Assembly (NCBI GenBank): GCA_020882975.1
Contig: JAHRFD010000004.1
Location: 186,001 to 250,000, forward strand
Reading direction: 5' to 3'
Origin: Microcoleus sp. EPA2
Lineage (GTDB): Bacteria > Cyanobacteriota > Cyanobacteriia > Cyanobacteriales > Microcoleaceae
Length of the DNA: 64,000 bases
A model generated the notes under the pieces. That model was not told the origin of the DNA, searched no databases, and saw only the letters and a program-made list of their open reading frames with translations. Numbering within the stretch: position 1 is the stretch's first letter; the number at the start of each line of letters is the position of its first letter. Position numbers and translations under genes: made by a program. Positions 26,827 to 36,180 of the stretch are shown one piece after another.

Positions 26827-29800
26827 TTAAAATTTCTCACCCAGCCATTCCCTCGCCCTTGCCAACAACTCATCCAAAGTTTCCACTGGCCAAAACCGCA
26901 CCTTTCCATCTGCTGAACCAGTTATTAAAAACTTCCCATCCCGACTAAAACAAAGACTATAAATCGGACTTTTCAACTCCACAAAATCTGCCTCACCTTT
27001 GAGTAAATTGCCTTTATAGCCGCTAAAGTCTGCAAGTAAATACCCCTGCAAGTCCCACAATTTGGCGGTGCCGTCTTGTGACGCAGTGGCGATCTTATCC
27101 CCTGTGGGGCTAAAACTGACACTCCATACCGAGTTATTATGTCCGGTGAATGTTACCAAGCAGTTGCCCTGCAAGTCCCACAATTTCGCGGTGTTGTCGT
27201 GTGACGTAGTGGCGATCTTATCTCCTGTGGGGCTAAAACAGACACTTCTTACCCAGTGATTATGTCCGGTAAATGTTACCAAGCAGTTGCCCTGCAAGTC
27301 CCACAATTTGGCAGTTTTGTCATATGAGGCAGTGGCGATCGCATCCCCTGTCGGGCTAAAACTGACACTTCTTACCCAGCCATTATGTCCGGTGAATGTT
27401 ACCAAGCTGTTGCCTTGCAAGTCCCACAATTTGGCAGTTTTGTCAGATGAGGCAGTGGCGATCGCATCCCCTGTCGGGCTAAAACAGACACTTCTTACCC
27501 AGTGATTATGTCCGGTGAATGTTACCAAGCAGTTGCCTTGCAAGTCCCACAATTTGGCTGTGCCGTCATCTGAGGCAGTAGCAATCCTATCTCCTGTGGG
27601 GCTAAAACTGACACTTCTTACCCAGTGATTATGTCCGGTAAATGTTACCAAGCAGTTACCTTGCAAGTCCCACAATTTCGCGGTGTTGTCATCTGAGGCA
27701 GTGGCGATCGCATCTCTAGTCGGGCTAAAACAGACACTTCTTACCGAGTTATTATGTCCGGTGAATGTTACCAAGCTGCTGCCCTGCAAGCCCCACAATT
27801 TGGCAGTTTTGTCTTTTGAGGCAGTAGCGATCGCATCACTTGTCGGGCTAAAACTGACACTCCATACCGAGTCATTATGTCCGGTGAATGTTACCAAGCA
27901 GTTACCCTGCAAGTCCCACAATTTTGCTGTGCCGTCAGATGAGGCAGTGGCGATCGCATCCCCTGTGGGGCTAAAACTGACACTTGTTACCCAGTTATTA
28001 TGTCCGGTGAATGTTACCTTGCAGTTGCCCTGCAAGTCCCACAATTTGGCAGTTTTGTCATATGAGGCAGTAGCGATCGCATCTCTTGTCGGGCTAAAAC
28101 AGACACTTGTTACCGGGTTATTATGTCCGGTGAATGTTACCTTGCAGTTGCCTTGCAAGTCCCACAATTTCGCAGTTTTGTCAAATGAGGCAGTAGCGAT
28201 CCTATCTCCTGTGGGACTAAAACTAACACTTGTTACCCAGTGATTATGTCCGATGAATGTTACCTTGCAGTTGCCTTGCCAGTCCCACAATTTCGTAGTT
28301 TTGTCAGATGAGGCAGTAGCGATCCTATCTCCTGTGGCGCTAAAACTGACATTATTTACCCACTGATGATGTTGATGTCCGGTGAATGTTACCAAGCAGT
28401 TACCCTGCAAGTCCCACAATTTGGCTGTGCCGTCATCTGAGGCAGTAGCGATCCTATCTCCTGTGGAGCTAAAACTGACACTTCTTACCAAGTCATTATG
28501 TCCGGTGAATGTTACCTTGCAGTTGCCCTGCAAGTCCCACAATTTGGCTGTGCCGTCATCTGAGGCAGTAGCGATCCTATCTCCTGTGGGGCTAAAACTG
28601 ACACTTCTTACCCAGTCCTTATGTCCGACAAACTGGCACCGTTCGCGGATTTTAGCAAGAATCTTCTGCAAAACTAATAGAGGATTGGTAACGGGATAAT
28701 CGGAAACCGGCGGATTATCAGGTATCCACTTCTTTAAATCTTCTCCTGCTTTGATAGCTGCCCGCAAGGCTTCTATTTGCTTTCCATCCGACTGAAAAAG
28801 ATTTAACGCCATGCGTCCAGCTTCTTCGATTTTGAAAACTTTCCTGATTTGTTTACGGATTTCTCTTAATGATTCAATAGTTTTTTTCAGTTCTTGCCGT
28901 TCATCATCTCGACTGGCATCTAAAAAATCATTATCCTCATCGCTTAAACGTTTCCCCACTTTCCACTGCAACGCATCATCCAACGCTTGACCGTGCAACA
29001 GTCGCGAAGTATCTTCACGTTTTGAGGCGATCCAAGCGGCGAAGTTTTCCTGGTATGGGCGGAGTTTCGCTAATTCTTGCTGTACCCAATCGAGGTCAAA
29101 AATATCAGCGTATATGGGATTATAAACTTGCAGATATCCGTTGCGTTTGACGACTAATCCTGAGAGTTGTAACTCCATTTGGTCGGGACTATTATCAGCG
29201 GCGACCCCCCCCAGCCCCCCCTTAGCAAGGGGGGGAGTAAGATTGTTTGTTTTGTCTTCTGTTAAGGGTTTAACCCCCCCCAGCCCCCCCTTGCTAAGGG
29301 GGGGAGTAAGATTCTTTATTTTGTGCTCTGCTAAGGGAGAATTAGTGCTATCTTTCGCCCTGCTTAGTAAGGGAAAATCAGTGCTATCTGTCCCCCCCCT
29401 TAGCAAGGGGGGGTTAGGGGGGGTAATAATTTGTGCTTCGACGAAAGAATCAGTGCTATCTGTCCCCCCCCTTAGCAAGGGGGGGTTAGGGGGGGTAATA
29501 ATTTGTGCTTCGACGAAAGAATCAGTGCTATCTGTCCCCCCCCTTAGCAAGGGGGGGTTAGGGGGGGTAATAACTTGTTGGTAGATGCCTAGGAGTTGAC
29601 CGATCCGCTGTTGGTTGCTGAGGATGCGATCGCGAATTGTGCCGAGGTGTTCGGGATTGTCGTTCGCTTCCCAATTATTAATAATGTAAGCTTGTACCAG
29701 TGTGGCAATGTCAGGATTGCGGGTTTCTGCTCTTTCTAGGACAATCTTACAAAGTTTTTGAGTCAAAAAAGGCTGTCCGCCCGTCCAGTCTACAATCTCA

Positions 29801-30489
29801 TGTAAAACCTGAATCGGGCGATCGACTTTTCCTGCTAAACCTTTCGCTAAAGGTGCAGCTTGTTCTTTAGTAAAACCTGTTAATTCAATAGCTTGACCGA
29901 TATTAAATGGCGTGCGTTTTTTATCTTGAATCAAATTTGAAGGTGTTGCCACGCCCAACAGACAAAAGGTAATGCGATCGTATTCTGGATTTTGGGTGCG
30001 GCGATTGTAGCAACTTCTGATAAAAGCAAATAGATCGTCTGCCGAAAAATTTAAACTGAGAACACTATCGATTTCATCAATAAAAATAACTATTTTTCCA
30101 GGAATCTGCGACAGCATCACCGATTCAATAAACTTCTGAAATCGGCGTAAGGGAGACAGCCAACTTCCTTCTTGCCACCAGTTTTTTAGATCGACATCAA
30201 GCTCTAATTCATAAGCCAAAGTATCAAGTATATTAGCATACCACTGTTCGGGATGCTCTAACTTCGTCTCGTCGCCAGACAAGTCAATAAAAACCGATCG
30301 AACGCCTGAATTTCGCAGTCGCTTGATAGTTTGTAGCGCCAAACTAGACTTACCAATTTTGCGAGAATTAAAAACATAACAAAGTTTACCTTCCAGCAAC
30401 GCTCGATAAAGCTGACTGTCAGCTTCTCGCGTTACATAGGTTTGGGTATCTTCTGGAAGAGTTGATTCAGCTATATATTGATAAGTCAT
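26827..30489 (-). CDS. AAA-like ATPase with 14 C-terminal WD40 blades (STAND-like sensor)
   Basis: This 1220-residue protein begins with an AAA-like ATPase domain (residues ~1-300): Walker A in FNSRKIGKSSLALQ, Walker B in KIVIFIDEIDSVLS, and a winged-helix-like end (GGQPFLTQKLCKIVLERAE). Residues ~303-428 are a proline/glycine linker encoded by DNA repeats. A helical region (ALDDALQWKVGKRLSDEDND, then LREIRKQIRKVFKIEEAG) leads into 14 nearly identical WD40 blades. The layout matches signal-transducing STAND/NLR-like ATPases, which oligomerise on ligand binding. No effector domain is evident. Its ATG overlaps the stop of the upstream ATPase gene (ATGA), so the two are coexpressed. Confidence 0.85.
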   Translation of the reverse strand: MTYQYIAESTLPEDTQTYVTREADSQLYRALLEGKLCYVFNSRKIGKSSLALQTIKRLRNSGVRSVFIDLSGDETKLEHPEQWYANILDTLAYELELDVDLKNWWQEGSWLSPLRRFQKFIESVMLSQIPGKIVIFIDEIDSVLSLNFSADDLFAFIRSCYNRRTQNPEYDRITFCLLGVATPSNLIQDKKRTPFNIGQAIELTGFTKEQAAPLAKGLAGKVDRPIQVLHEIVDWTGGQPFLTQKLCKIVLERAETRNPDIATLVQAYIINNWEANDNPEHLGTIRDRILSNQQRIGQLLGIYQQVITPPNPPLLRGGTDSTDSFVEAQIITPPNPPLLRGGTDSTDSFVEAQIITPPNPPLLRGGTDSTDFPLLSRAKDSTNSPLAEHKIKNLTPPLSKGGLGGVKPLTEDKTNNLTPPLAKGGLGGVAADNSPDQMELQLSGLVVKRNGYLQVYNPIYADIFDLDWVQQELAKLRPYQENFAAWIASKREDTSRLLHGQALDDALQWKVGKRLSDEDNDFLDASRDDERQELKKTIESLREIRKQIRKVFKIEEAGRMALNLFQSDGKQIEALRAAIKAGEDLKKWIPDNPPVSDYPVTNPLLVLQKILAKIRERCQFVGHKDWVRSVSFSPTGDRIATASDDGTAKLWDLQGNCKVTFTGHNDLVRSVSFSSTGDRIATASDDGTAKLWDLQGNCLVTFTGHQHHQWVNNVSFSATGDRIATASSDKTTKLWDWQGNCKVTFIGHNHWVTSVSFSPTGDRIATASFDKTAKLWDLQGNCKVTFTGHNNPVTSVCFSPTRDAIATASYDKTAKLWDLQGNCKVTFTGHNNWVTSVSFSPTGDAIATASSDGTAKLWDLQGNCLVTFTGHNDSVWSVSFSPTSDAIATASKDKTAKLWGLQGSSLVTFTGHNNSVRSVCFSPTRDAIATASDDNTAKLWDLQGNCLVTFTGHNHWVRSVSFSPTGDRIATASDDGTAKLWDLQGNCLVTFTGHNHWVRSVCFSPTGDAIATASSDKTAKLWDLQGNSLVTFTGHNGWVRSVSFSPTGDAIATASYDKTAKLWDLQGNCLVTFTGHNHWVRSVCFSPTGDKIATTSHDNTAKLWDLQGNCLVTFTGHNNSVWSVSFSPTGDKIATASQDGTAKLWDLQGYLLADFSGYKGNLLKGEADFVELKSPIYSLCFSRDGKFLITGSADGKVRFWPVETLDELLARAREWLGEKF
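29200..29580. repeat. C/G-rich palindromic repeats translated inside the ATPase-WD40 gene
   Basis: Three tandem 72-bp units carry CCCCCCTTAGCAAGGGGGG-type palindromes and encode TPPNPPLLRGGTDSTDSF-like peptides. Two further palindromes in the opposite orientation encode LTPPLSKGGLGGV-like peptides. They lie in frame between the ATPase and helical domains (residues ~303-428). The same palindrome family occurs in intergenic DNA at 17265-17340, 17467-17550 and 39440-39540, so a mobile intergenic repeat has become coding sequence here. Confidence 0.85.
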
Positions 30490-31793
30490 AGACGCACCGA
30501 GAAATATTTACGGTACAAATCGCAGCGGGGAAAACAATCATTATTTTCCACTCGCACCAATCCCATACTTTCCAACTTAAATATCTGATGAGTTTCCAGC
30601 ATTGCCGATTTATTGTTATTCACAACTTCTCGATAAACTGCTGCAAGTTCGGGACAAAGTTTGAGCTTGCCAAAAAGTTCGCGCAAGTGATTGATAAATG
30701 GACTTTGTTCGGTAGGTGAAATTTCCAAAAGCTTAGTTAGAGAAGATTGAGGCGTTTGCAGGTAAGCAAAAGCAGTTTGCACCAAATAAGGATAGCCACC
30801 AAACATTACCATAAGTTGTTGAATCTCCTCTGTACTCAAGCAATTGTGTTGATACTGCCGCGCCAACTGCTGTACTTTTTCTAGGGTAAAATCTGGCAAA
30901 GGTACAGTCAACCCAACACCTGCTAAAGGCGATGAGTTGATATCAAGAGAACTGTAAACTTCTGTAGCGTGAACGATAATTAACCTGATTTTTCGCCAAA
31001 TTGCACCGCGGCGATCTTTCCTTTTTGCTGCATCATTCCACGCGCGCAGCAAGCGACAAAAATCTACATTAAAATTAGCTTGCTCAAAAACCAAGTCTAC
31101 TTTTTCTAATACCAGTACCAAAGGTTGAGCAAAATCTTTGAATAAATACCTTTCTAAATATTTAGTGACGTTCGGGTTAATACCGCCTAAAGTGTCATCC
31201 CAATGTTCCATTAATTTATTATCCAATTCCAGTAAGTCGCCCAGAGTAACGCACAACCACTGCAATAATTTCCGGTAATCCCCCAAAACTTCGCTGTCAG
31301 CTTCTTCAAAACTGAGGAGTGCAGTTTTGTAACCTGCTTGCGAAGCGCGATCGAGAATTCTATCTACCAGTAAAGTCTTGCCCATTTTCTGAGGCGCTTT
31401 GATCCGAATCAGCGCTCCATCTTCTAAAATTTTATCATAACATTTACTCTCGCAATCGCGCTCTACATAGTAAAATTTAACTTTTTGTGGATTGTCAGGA
31501 AAGATTCCATAATTTTCTTTTAATTTATCGCTCACTAAGTCAGGTTTATACTTGGCAAATAGCGGAATTAATTCATCGCGCTGTCGTAAATGCTCACCTG
31601 GTTCATTTTGAAAACCAAATAATTCGCAAATATTTGAAATATGGTGTCTGACACTTGATGAATTATTAACTTCGATGCACTTAGCAATTTTAGCTTCTGG
31701 ATTCCCTTGCAAAAATAGTTTTAGCACTTTAAGCTGTTTGGGGGTTAGCTTTTCGCACTTCGCCTCAAACTCTTTTCGTTCCATCATCCGCAT
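30486..31793 (-). CDS. HTH plus AAA-like ATPase protein, operon partner of the WD40 ATPase
   Basis: A 435-residue protein. Residues ~14-85 form a LuxR/winged-helix-like DNA-binding domain (LTPKQLKVLKLFLQGNPEAK, SSSVRHHISNICELFGF). An AAA-like ATPase domain follows with Walker A IKAPQKMGKTLLVD and a Walker-B-like LVLVLEKVDLVF. The end (GGYPYLVQTAFAYL, then FKLESMGLVRVENND) is a winged-helix lid similar to the partner's. This HTH/AAA-like pattern is common in cyanobacteria and is often annotated only as AAA-like domain protein. Its stop overlaps the start of the ATPase-WD40 gene. Confidence 0.8.
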   Translation of the reverse strand: MRMMERKEFEAKCEKLTPKQLKVLKLFLQGNPEAKIAKCIEVNNSSSVRHHISNICELFGFQNEPGEHLRQRDELIPLFAKYKPDLVSDKLKENYGIFPDNPQKVKFYYVERDCESKCYDKILEDGALIRIKAPQKMGKTLLVDRILDRASQAGYKTALLSFEEADSEVLGDYRKLLQWLCVTLGDLLELDNKLMEHWDDTLGGINPNVTKYLERYLFKDFAQPLVLVLEKVDLVFEQANFNVDFCRLLRAWNDAAKRKDRRGAIWRKIRLIIVHATEVYSSLDINSSPLAGVGLTVPLPDFTLEKVQQLARQYQHNCLSTEEIQQLMVMFGGYPYLVQTAFAYLQTPQSSLTKLLEISPTEQSPFINHLRELFGKLKLCPELAAVYREVVNNNKSAMLETHQIFKLESMGLVRVENNDCFPRCDLYRKYFSVRL

Positions 31794-32050
31794 ACTTCCC
31801 TTAACACTTTCCCTGCGATTATTACTAATTTACCACAGTTTTCAGCTTCAGCCCGGATTGTTAGTTTAATTTCACAAATTTACAAACACCAGCTAATTTG
31901 TGAATATTTTTCCACAAACTCTTCAACTCAATTGCGAACAAATTTGGTAATTCGCAGGCGATCGACTTTTTTGTCGGATTTATTTGTCAATCAAACAATA
32001 CTAATCAACTTAGCCGTACATTTGAAATTGTAGAGAAGGGAATGAACTAA

Positions 32051-32284
32051 ATGAAGATTTTAAAACGGCTTCCACAAAACAAGACTAAATTAGCTAAAAA
32101 GGTAAATCCAGTGAAAAAATCTGACGATTCCAACATCAAATGGTGGATTGAAAAAGTTGCTGTACCGATCGCGATCGCCCTAATTCCTGCCCTAATTCCT
32201 CTAGCCACACCGTCGATCGCCCCTCCAAATACCCAACAACCGCCCACTCCAGCGATCGATCGCACAATTCCACCATCAAAATAA
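32051..32284 (+). CDS. small single-helix membrane protein, divergent from the ATPase operon
   Basis: A 77-residue protein with a very basic N-terminus (MKILKRLPQNKTKLAKKVNP), one hydrophobic helix (WWIEKVAVPIAIALIPALIP), and a Pro-rich tail (SIAPPNTQQPPTPAIDRTIP). It starts at ATG 32051 with GAAGGG about 11 bp upstream. It shares a 257-bp divergent region with the ATPase operon, which hints at linked regulation. No family is recognised; the gene is plausible but small. Confidence 0.5.
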   Translation: MKILKRLPQNKTKLAKKVNPVKKSDDSNIKWWIEKVAVPIAIALIPALIPLATPSIAPPNTQQPPTPAIDRTIPPSK

Positions 32285-32357
32285 CATCGGGTGCGATCGC
32301 TCTTAGGAAGGGCGATCGTACAACCGTACAAGACAACAATATTGATACATAGCAAAT

Positions 32358-32561
32358 TTATGTCTGCAATCCTAACAGTCTCTTCACCTCTGCTAGTGGC
32401 ACAGAAGGCTGATTTGCCTCTTCTTCCTTTGCAGCCCTCAAATCCATCAAATCTTCTATATCGGCAATTAATTCTTGCAGTGCTTCAAATTCTTCATAAG
32501 GTATCACCGCAAATTCCTTTTTGCCATTTTTGGTAATAAACTCAGGATGTAATTTAATCAT
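32358..32561 (-). CDS. antitoxin of a RelE-type pair (Phd/YefM-like)
   Basis: A 67-residue acidic protein starting MIKLHPEFITKNGKKEFAVI. The 'P.fi.knGk.eFavip.eefe.l' start is typical of Phd/YefM-like antitoxins, followed by acidic helices (ALQELIADIEDLMDLRAAKE). ATG 32561 is chosen over an upstream frame start at 32594 because GGAGGAAA lies 5-12 bp before it. It follows its toxin by 19 bp, the reverse of the usual antitoxin-first order. Confidence 0.8.
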   Translation of the reverse strand: MIKLHPEFITKNGKKEFAVIPYEEFEALQELIADIEDLMDLRAAKEEEANQPSVPLAEVKRLLGLQT

Positions 32562-32580
32562 AGGTATTTCCTCCAATTGT

Positions 32581-32829
32581 TTAAGAATAAGCATCTTTTC
32601 GGTGTTTGACGCGGTAGATTACCAAAACATCTCCCTCAATTTCAAACAAAACTCGGTAATCTCCTACCCGCAACCGATATTCGGGCGTATAATTAGTTAA
32701 CCGTTTCACATCTCCCGCCAGATTATTTTGCATTAACTCAATCTTGGTCAAAACTCGGTTTTGTACCTCTGCTGGCAAAGATTCTAAGTCTTTGACCGCT
32801 TTCGGCTTAAACTCAACTTGGTAATTCAT
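32581..32829 (-). CDS. RelE/ParE-family toxin
   Basis: An 82-residue protein (MNYQVEFKPKAVKDLESLPA) with the RelE/ParE fold signature. A helical hairpin (VQNRVLTKIELMQNNLAG) is followed by EYRLRVGDYRVLFEIEGDVL and the terminal RVKHRKDAY. The RxxxGDYR and HRKDAY segments are the usual RNase residues of RelE relatives. ATG 32829 is used; the preceding TTG would add one residue. It is intact, in contrast to the ParE-type toxin at 26027, and is first in a toxin-antitoxin pair. Confidence 0.87.
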   Translation of the reverse strand: MNYQVEFKPKAVKDLESLPAEVQNRVLTKIELMQNNLAGDVKRLTNYTPEYRLRVGDYRVLFEIEGDVLVIYRVKHRKDAYS

Positions 32830-32880
32830 CAAATCGTCACCTATCTACAGGATAACTGATGAGCGACCAATTATATCATC

Positions 32881-33540
32881 TTACGCCAATTGTAACTCCA
32901 CGTTCTGCAATTTGCAAATAGCTTTCAATACTTGGGCTAATAAGTGCGATCGTTCTTTATCAATAAAATTCAATTCCGGTAAAATTTGATAAGTACAAGG
33001 ATTCCCCCGCGTCACCCGCACAAACCGATAACTTTCGCCATTCGTCGTCAATCCCCAAACCGACGATTGCTGCTGCAAACTTTTATAAGCATAAGTCAGC
33101 AATTGTGGCAAACCGGCCAAAGGGGCGATCGCGCTATTTTTCGCCTCCACTACCAAAATCCAAAACTGTGCCGCTGCGAGTTCTGCATCCGGCTGATTTA
33201 CGGCTAAAATATCCAACCGTCCTTTAATTAAAGTATCCTCATCCTCAACTTCAATGGGTATGCTATCCTCCATTGTCAGCACGATCGGAATATCAAAAAA
33301 TCCTGTTAATCTCATCAAAGGTGAAAGCACTAAAAACTTAATGAGTTCTTCTGAAACTTTTCCTGCGGATAGGTAGCGTCGAAAGTCATTTCTAAGTTTC
33401 AATAGTTCCTGATGTTCTGATTCTGTCAGCGGTTCCAGAGAGAAAAAATCAGTGAAACCTTCTCCTTCTAACTCTTCGAGTTTGAGAAGATGGCGAACGT
33501 CATTTAACGAAAGTTGGCTTGCTTCTAAATTTTGAGTCAT
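32881..33540 (-). CDS. PD-(D/E)XK nuclease-like protein (restriction-subunit-like)
   Basis: This 219-residue protein has the order expected of a PD-(D/E)XK nuclease: Asp110 in KGRLDILAV, Glu132-x-Lys134 in LVVEAKNSA, and Gln146 in LAGLPQLLTYAY. Similar cyanobacterial proteins are often called restriction endonuclease subunit R-like, though no helicase or methylase is nearby. An N-terminal helical part (residues 1-75) precedes the nuclease fold. It lies 51 bp upstream of the toxin gene on the same strand and may share its transcript. Confidence 0.7.
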   Translation of the reverse strand: MTQNLEASQLSLNDVRHLLKLEELEGEGFTDFFSLEPLTESEHQELLKLRNDFRRYLSAGKVSEELIKFLVLSPLMRLTGFFDIPIVLTMEDSIPIEVEDEDTLIKGRLDILAVNQPDAELAAAQFWILVVEAKNSAIAPLAGLPQLLTYAYKSLQQQSSVWGLTTNGESYRFVRVTRGNPCTYQILPELNFIDKERSHLLAQVLKAICKLQNVELQLA

Positions 33541-33621
33541 GGCTTTTGTGCGATCGCCGATCTATTCAACTGTATATAATTGATATGATATAATCATACC
33601 AGATATCACCCCGAACCAGCT

Positions 33622-33810
33622 ATGCAACTTGAAGACTACTTCAACTTCCTGAGACCTGACGATATTCGGCTCAAAGGTTCCCGCATTGGCATCGAAACTA
33701 TTCTTAATGCAGCTTCAACATTGACAAAATCCCCCAAAGTCTTAAGGAAAATAAACATACTTTTGCCACAACTTATGCAAACAATAGGTAAAAAGACTAA
33801 CCAAAATTAA
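33622..33810 (+). pseudogene. DUF433 antitoxin-like gene, frame-disrupted
   Basis: The first ~30 residues (MQLEDYFNFLRPDDIRLKGS, then RIGIETIL) match the start of DUF433 proteins as I recall them. The expected continuation, with its 'sPE.Ia..y.tLtleqVYATi' block, is not found in this frame. Weak traces (TFATTYANN) occur in another frame at about 33760-33775. The gene therefore looks frame-shifted and decayed. It ends 11 bp before acs. Confidence 0.5.
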
Positions 33811-33821
33811 AACTAACAGCG

Positions 33822-35792
33822 ATGTCACAAGATACGATCGAATCAATTCTCCAAGAAAAACGCCTGTTTCAGCCGCCCGCTGAATTCTCCCAAAAAGCTC
33901 ACATCAAAAGCCTAGAAGAGTACCAAGCCCTTTACGACAAAGCCAAAGCAGACCCCCAAGCATTCTGGGCCGAACTCGCCACACAAGAATTAGACTGGTT
34001 CCAAAAATGGGATACCGTACTCGACTGGCAGCCGCCCTTTGCTAAATGGTTTGTCAATGGTAAAATTAACATTTCTTACAATTGTCTAGACAGACATTTA
34101 ACAACTTGGCGCAAAAATAAAGCAGCCCTGATTTGGGAAGGGGAACCCGGAGACTCCCGCACCCTCACCTACGCCCAACTCCACCGCGAAGTTTGCCAAA
34201 TGGCTAACGTAATCAAGGATTTGGGAGTGGAAAAAGGCGATCGCGTCGGTATCTATATGCCCATGATTCCCGAAGCTGCGATCGCCATGTTAGCCTGTGC
34301 CAGAATCGGTGCAGTACATAGCGTGGTGTTTGGCGGATTTAGTGCTGAAGCTTTGCGCGATCGACTCAACGACGGCCAAGCCAAACTCGTCATCACCGCT
34401 GACGGTGGCTTCCGCAAAGATGCAGCAGTCGGCCTCAAAGCACAAGTAGACAAAGCATTAGCAAATAATGCCGCACCTAGCGTTACCAACGTCCTCGTAG
34501 TTCAGCGCACAAAACAGCAAATTGACATGGCACCGGGGCGCGATGTTTGGTGGCATGAATTGCAAAAAGATGCCTCTGCAAATTGTCCAGCCGAACCGAT
34601 GGATAGTGAAGATATGCTATTCATTCTTTACACTTCTGGAAGTACCGGAAAACCCAAAGGTGTCGTCCATACAACGGGTGGTTATAACCTTTATAGCCAC
34701 ATGACAACCAAGTGGATCTTCGACCTCCAAGATACTGATGTTTACTGGTGTACTGCGGATGTCGGCTGGATTACTGGACACAGTTACATAGTCTACGGGC
34801 CGCTGTCCAACGGTGCGACAACTGTCATGTATGAAGGTGCTCCTCGCCCTTCTAATCCAGGCTGTTTTTGGGATGTCATTGAAAAATATGGTGTCACTGT
34901 TTTTTATACTGCACCAACCGCAATTCGCACGTTTATGAAAATGGGCGAAGAGTTGCCAAATGCCAGAGATTTATCATCTTTGCGGTTGTTGGGAACTGTC
35001 GGCGAACCGATTAATCCTGAAGCTTGGATGTGGTATCAGCGGGTAATTGGCAACTCGAATTGTCCGATCGTCGATACTTGGTGGCAAACTGAAACTGGTG
35101 GCATTATGATTACTGCTTTACCTGGTGCAATTCCGACAAAACCAGGTTCTGCAACCCTTCCTTTCCCCGGAATTATTGCCGATGTTGTTAACCAAGATGG
35201 CGAACCAGTAACTAACGAAAGCGGCGGTTATTTAGTTGTGAAACATCCTTGGCCGGGAATGATGCGGACTCTTTACAACGATGCCGATCGCTTCCGTCGC
35301 ACTTATTGGGAATATTTGCACCCCAAAGATGGCGAATTCGTCTACTTTGCAGGGGACGGCGCGCACAAGGACAAAGATGGTTATTTCTGGGTAATGGGCC
35401 GCGTTGACGACGTGATTAATGTGGCAGGACATCGACTCGGTACGATGGAAGTTGAATCGGCTTTGGTATCGCATCCAGCGGTGGCGGAAGCTGCGGTTGT
35501 GGGGAAACCGGATGAGATTAAGGGTGAGGAAATTGTGGCGTTTGTGACGCTGGAAAATTCACAGCAACCTAGCGATGAATTGGCTAAGGAATTGAAGCAG
35601 CACGTTGTTAAGGAAATTGGGGCGATCGCACGTCCGGGCGAAATTCGATTTACTGATGCTTTACCGAAGACTCGCAGCGGGAAGATTATGCGGCGTTTGT
35701 TGCGTTCTTTGGCTGCTGGTTTGGAGGTGACTGGGGATACTTCGACTTTGGAAGATCGGACGGTTTTAGATAAGTTGCGGGGTGGTTCCTAG
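33822..35792 (+). CDS. acs: acetyl-CoA synthetase
   Basis: The 656-residue enzyme activates acetate to acetyl-CoA through acetyl-AMP. It has the full family length and the adenylate-forming motifs [11 protein letters not shown] near residue 270, [10 protein letters not shown], and [20 protein letters not shown]. It also has the C-terminal [14 protein letters not shown], whose lysine (about residue 618) is the usual regulatory acetylation site. It would allow reuse of acetate. No partner genes are adjacent; a decayed DUF433 gene lies just upstream. Confidence 0.97.
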   Translation: MSQDTIESILQEKRLFQPPAEFSQKAHIKSLEEYQALYDKAKADPQAFWAELATQELDWFQKWDTVLDWQPPFAKWFVNGKINISYNCLDRHLTTWRKNKAALIWEGEPGDSRTLTYAQLHREVCQMANVIKDLGVEKGDRVGIYMPMIPEAAIAMLACARIGAVHSVVFGGFSAEALRDRLNDGQAKLVITADGGFRKDAAVGLKAQVDKALANNAAPSVTNVLVVQRTKQQIDMAPGRDVWWHELQKDASANCPAEPMDSEDMLFILYTSGSTGKPKGVVHTTGGYNLYSHMTTKWIFDLQDTDVYWCTADVGWITGHSYIVYGPLSNGATTVMYEGAPRPSNPGCFWDVIEKYGVTVFYTAPTAIRTFMKMGEELPNARDLSSLRLLGTVGEPINPEAWMWYQRVIGNSNCPIVDTWWQTETGGIMITALPGAIPTKPGSATLPFPGIIADVVNQDGEPVTNESGGYLVVKHPWPGMMRTLYNDADRFRRTYWEYLHPKDGEFVYFAGDGAHKDKDGYFWVMGRVDDVINVAGHRLGTMEVESALVSHPAVAEAAVVGKPDEIKGEEIVAFVTLENSQQPSDELAKELKQHVVKEIGAIARPGEIRFTDALPKTRSGKIMRRLLRSLAAGLEVTGDTSTLEDRTVLDKLRGGS

Positions 35793-35973
35793 GGGTATTT
35801 TTGCAACTGCAGATGTAGGCTGATTAACGCAGATGAACGCAGATAAGATTAGATATGCGTTCATCTGGGTTTAATTTTTAGGTATAATTTAAATCTTGCA
35901 CAATAGCCAGAAACCGGGTTGTTTTGGGTTTATTGACAATGGTGCAATATTTACGGCAATGTAGAGTGTAGGA

Positions 35974-36180
35974 ATGTTAGAAAACCCTGAAAATAAAGTT
36001 TGGCTTGATGCAGACACAATCGTGGCTACTAGCGATCGGCAAGCTGCTATTCGTCGCTGCCGTGAGTTGGCAGAGTATAATGAATTAAGAGGCGAGGGGC
36101 GCTGCACTTTCTGCGGTGTCATTCTCAATAAAAGTGGTAAGTCATACCGCTGTATTTTTGAACGGGAGATAGAGGAATGA
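35974..36180 (+). CDS. small hypothetical protein with CxxC motif
   Basis: A 68-residue protein with a single CTFCG knuckle near residue 44 and a later YRCIFERE, enough for a possible zinc site. Its last codons overlap the next gene in ATGA (36177-36180), which supports both. Just upstream at about 35908-35925 is a partial GAAACCGGGTT palindrome of the kind amplified at 49-51 kb. No family is recognised. Confidence 0.6.
   Translation: MLENPENKVWLDADTIVATSDRQAAIRRCRELAEYNELRGEGRCTFCGVILNKSGKSYRCIFEREIEE

Noticed and set aside
27062..28699. Plus-strand frames opposite the ATPase-WD40 gene (up to 186 codons)
   Set aside because: Antisense shadows of the periodic WD40 coding sequence; same for 23927-25272 opposite the WD40-only gene.
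29141..29584. 147-codon plus-strand frame
   Set aside because: Antisense of the C-rich coding repeats inside the ATPase-WD40 gene.
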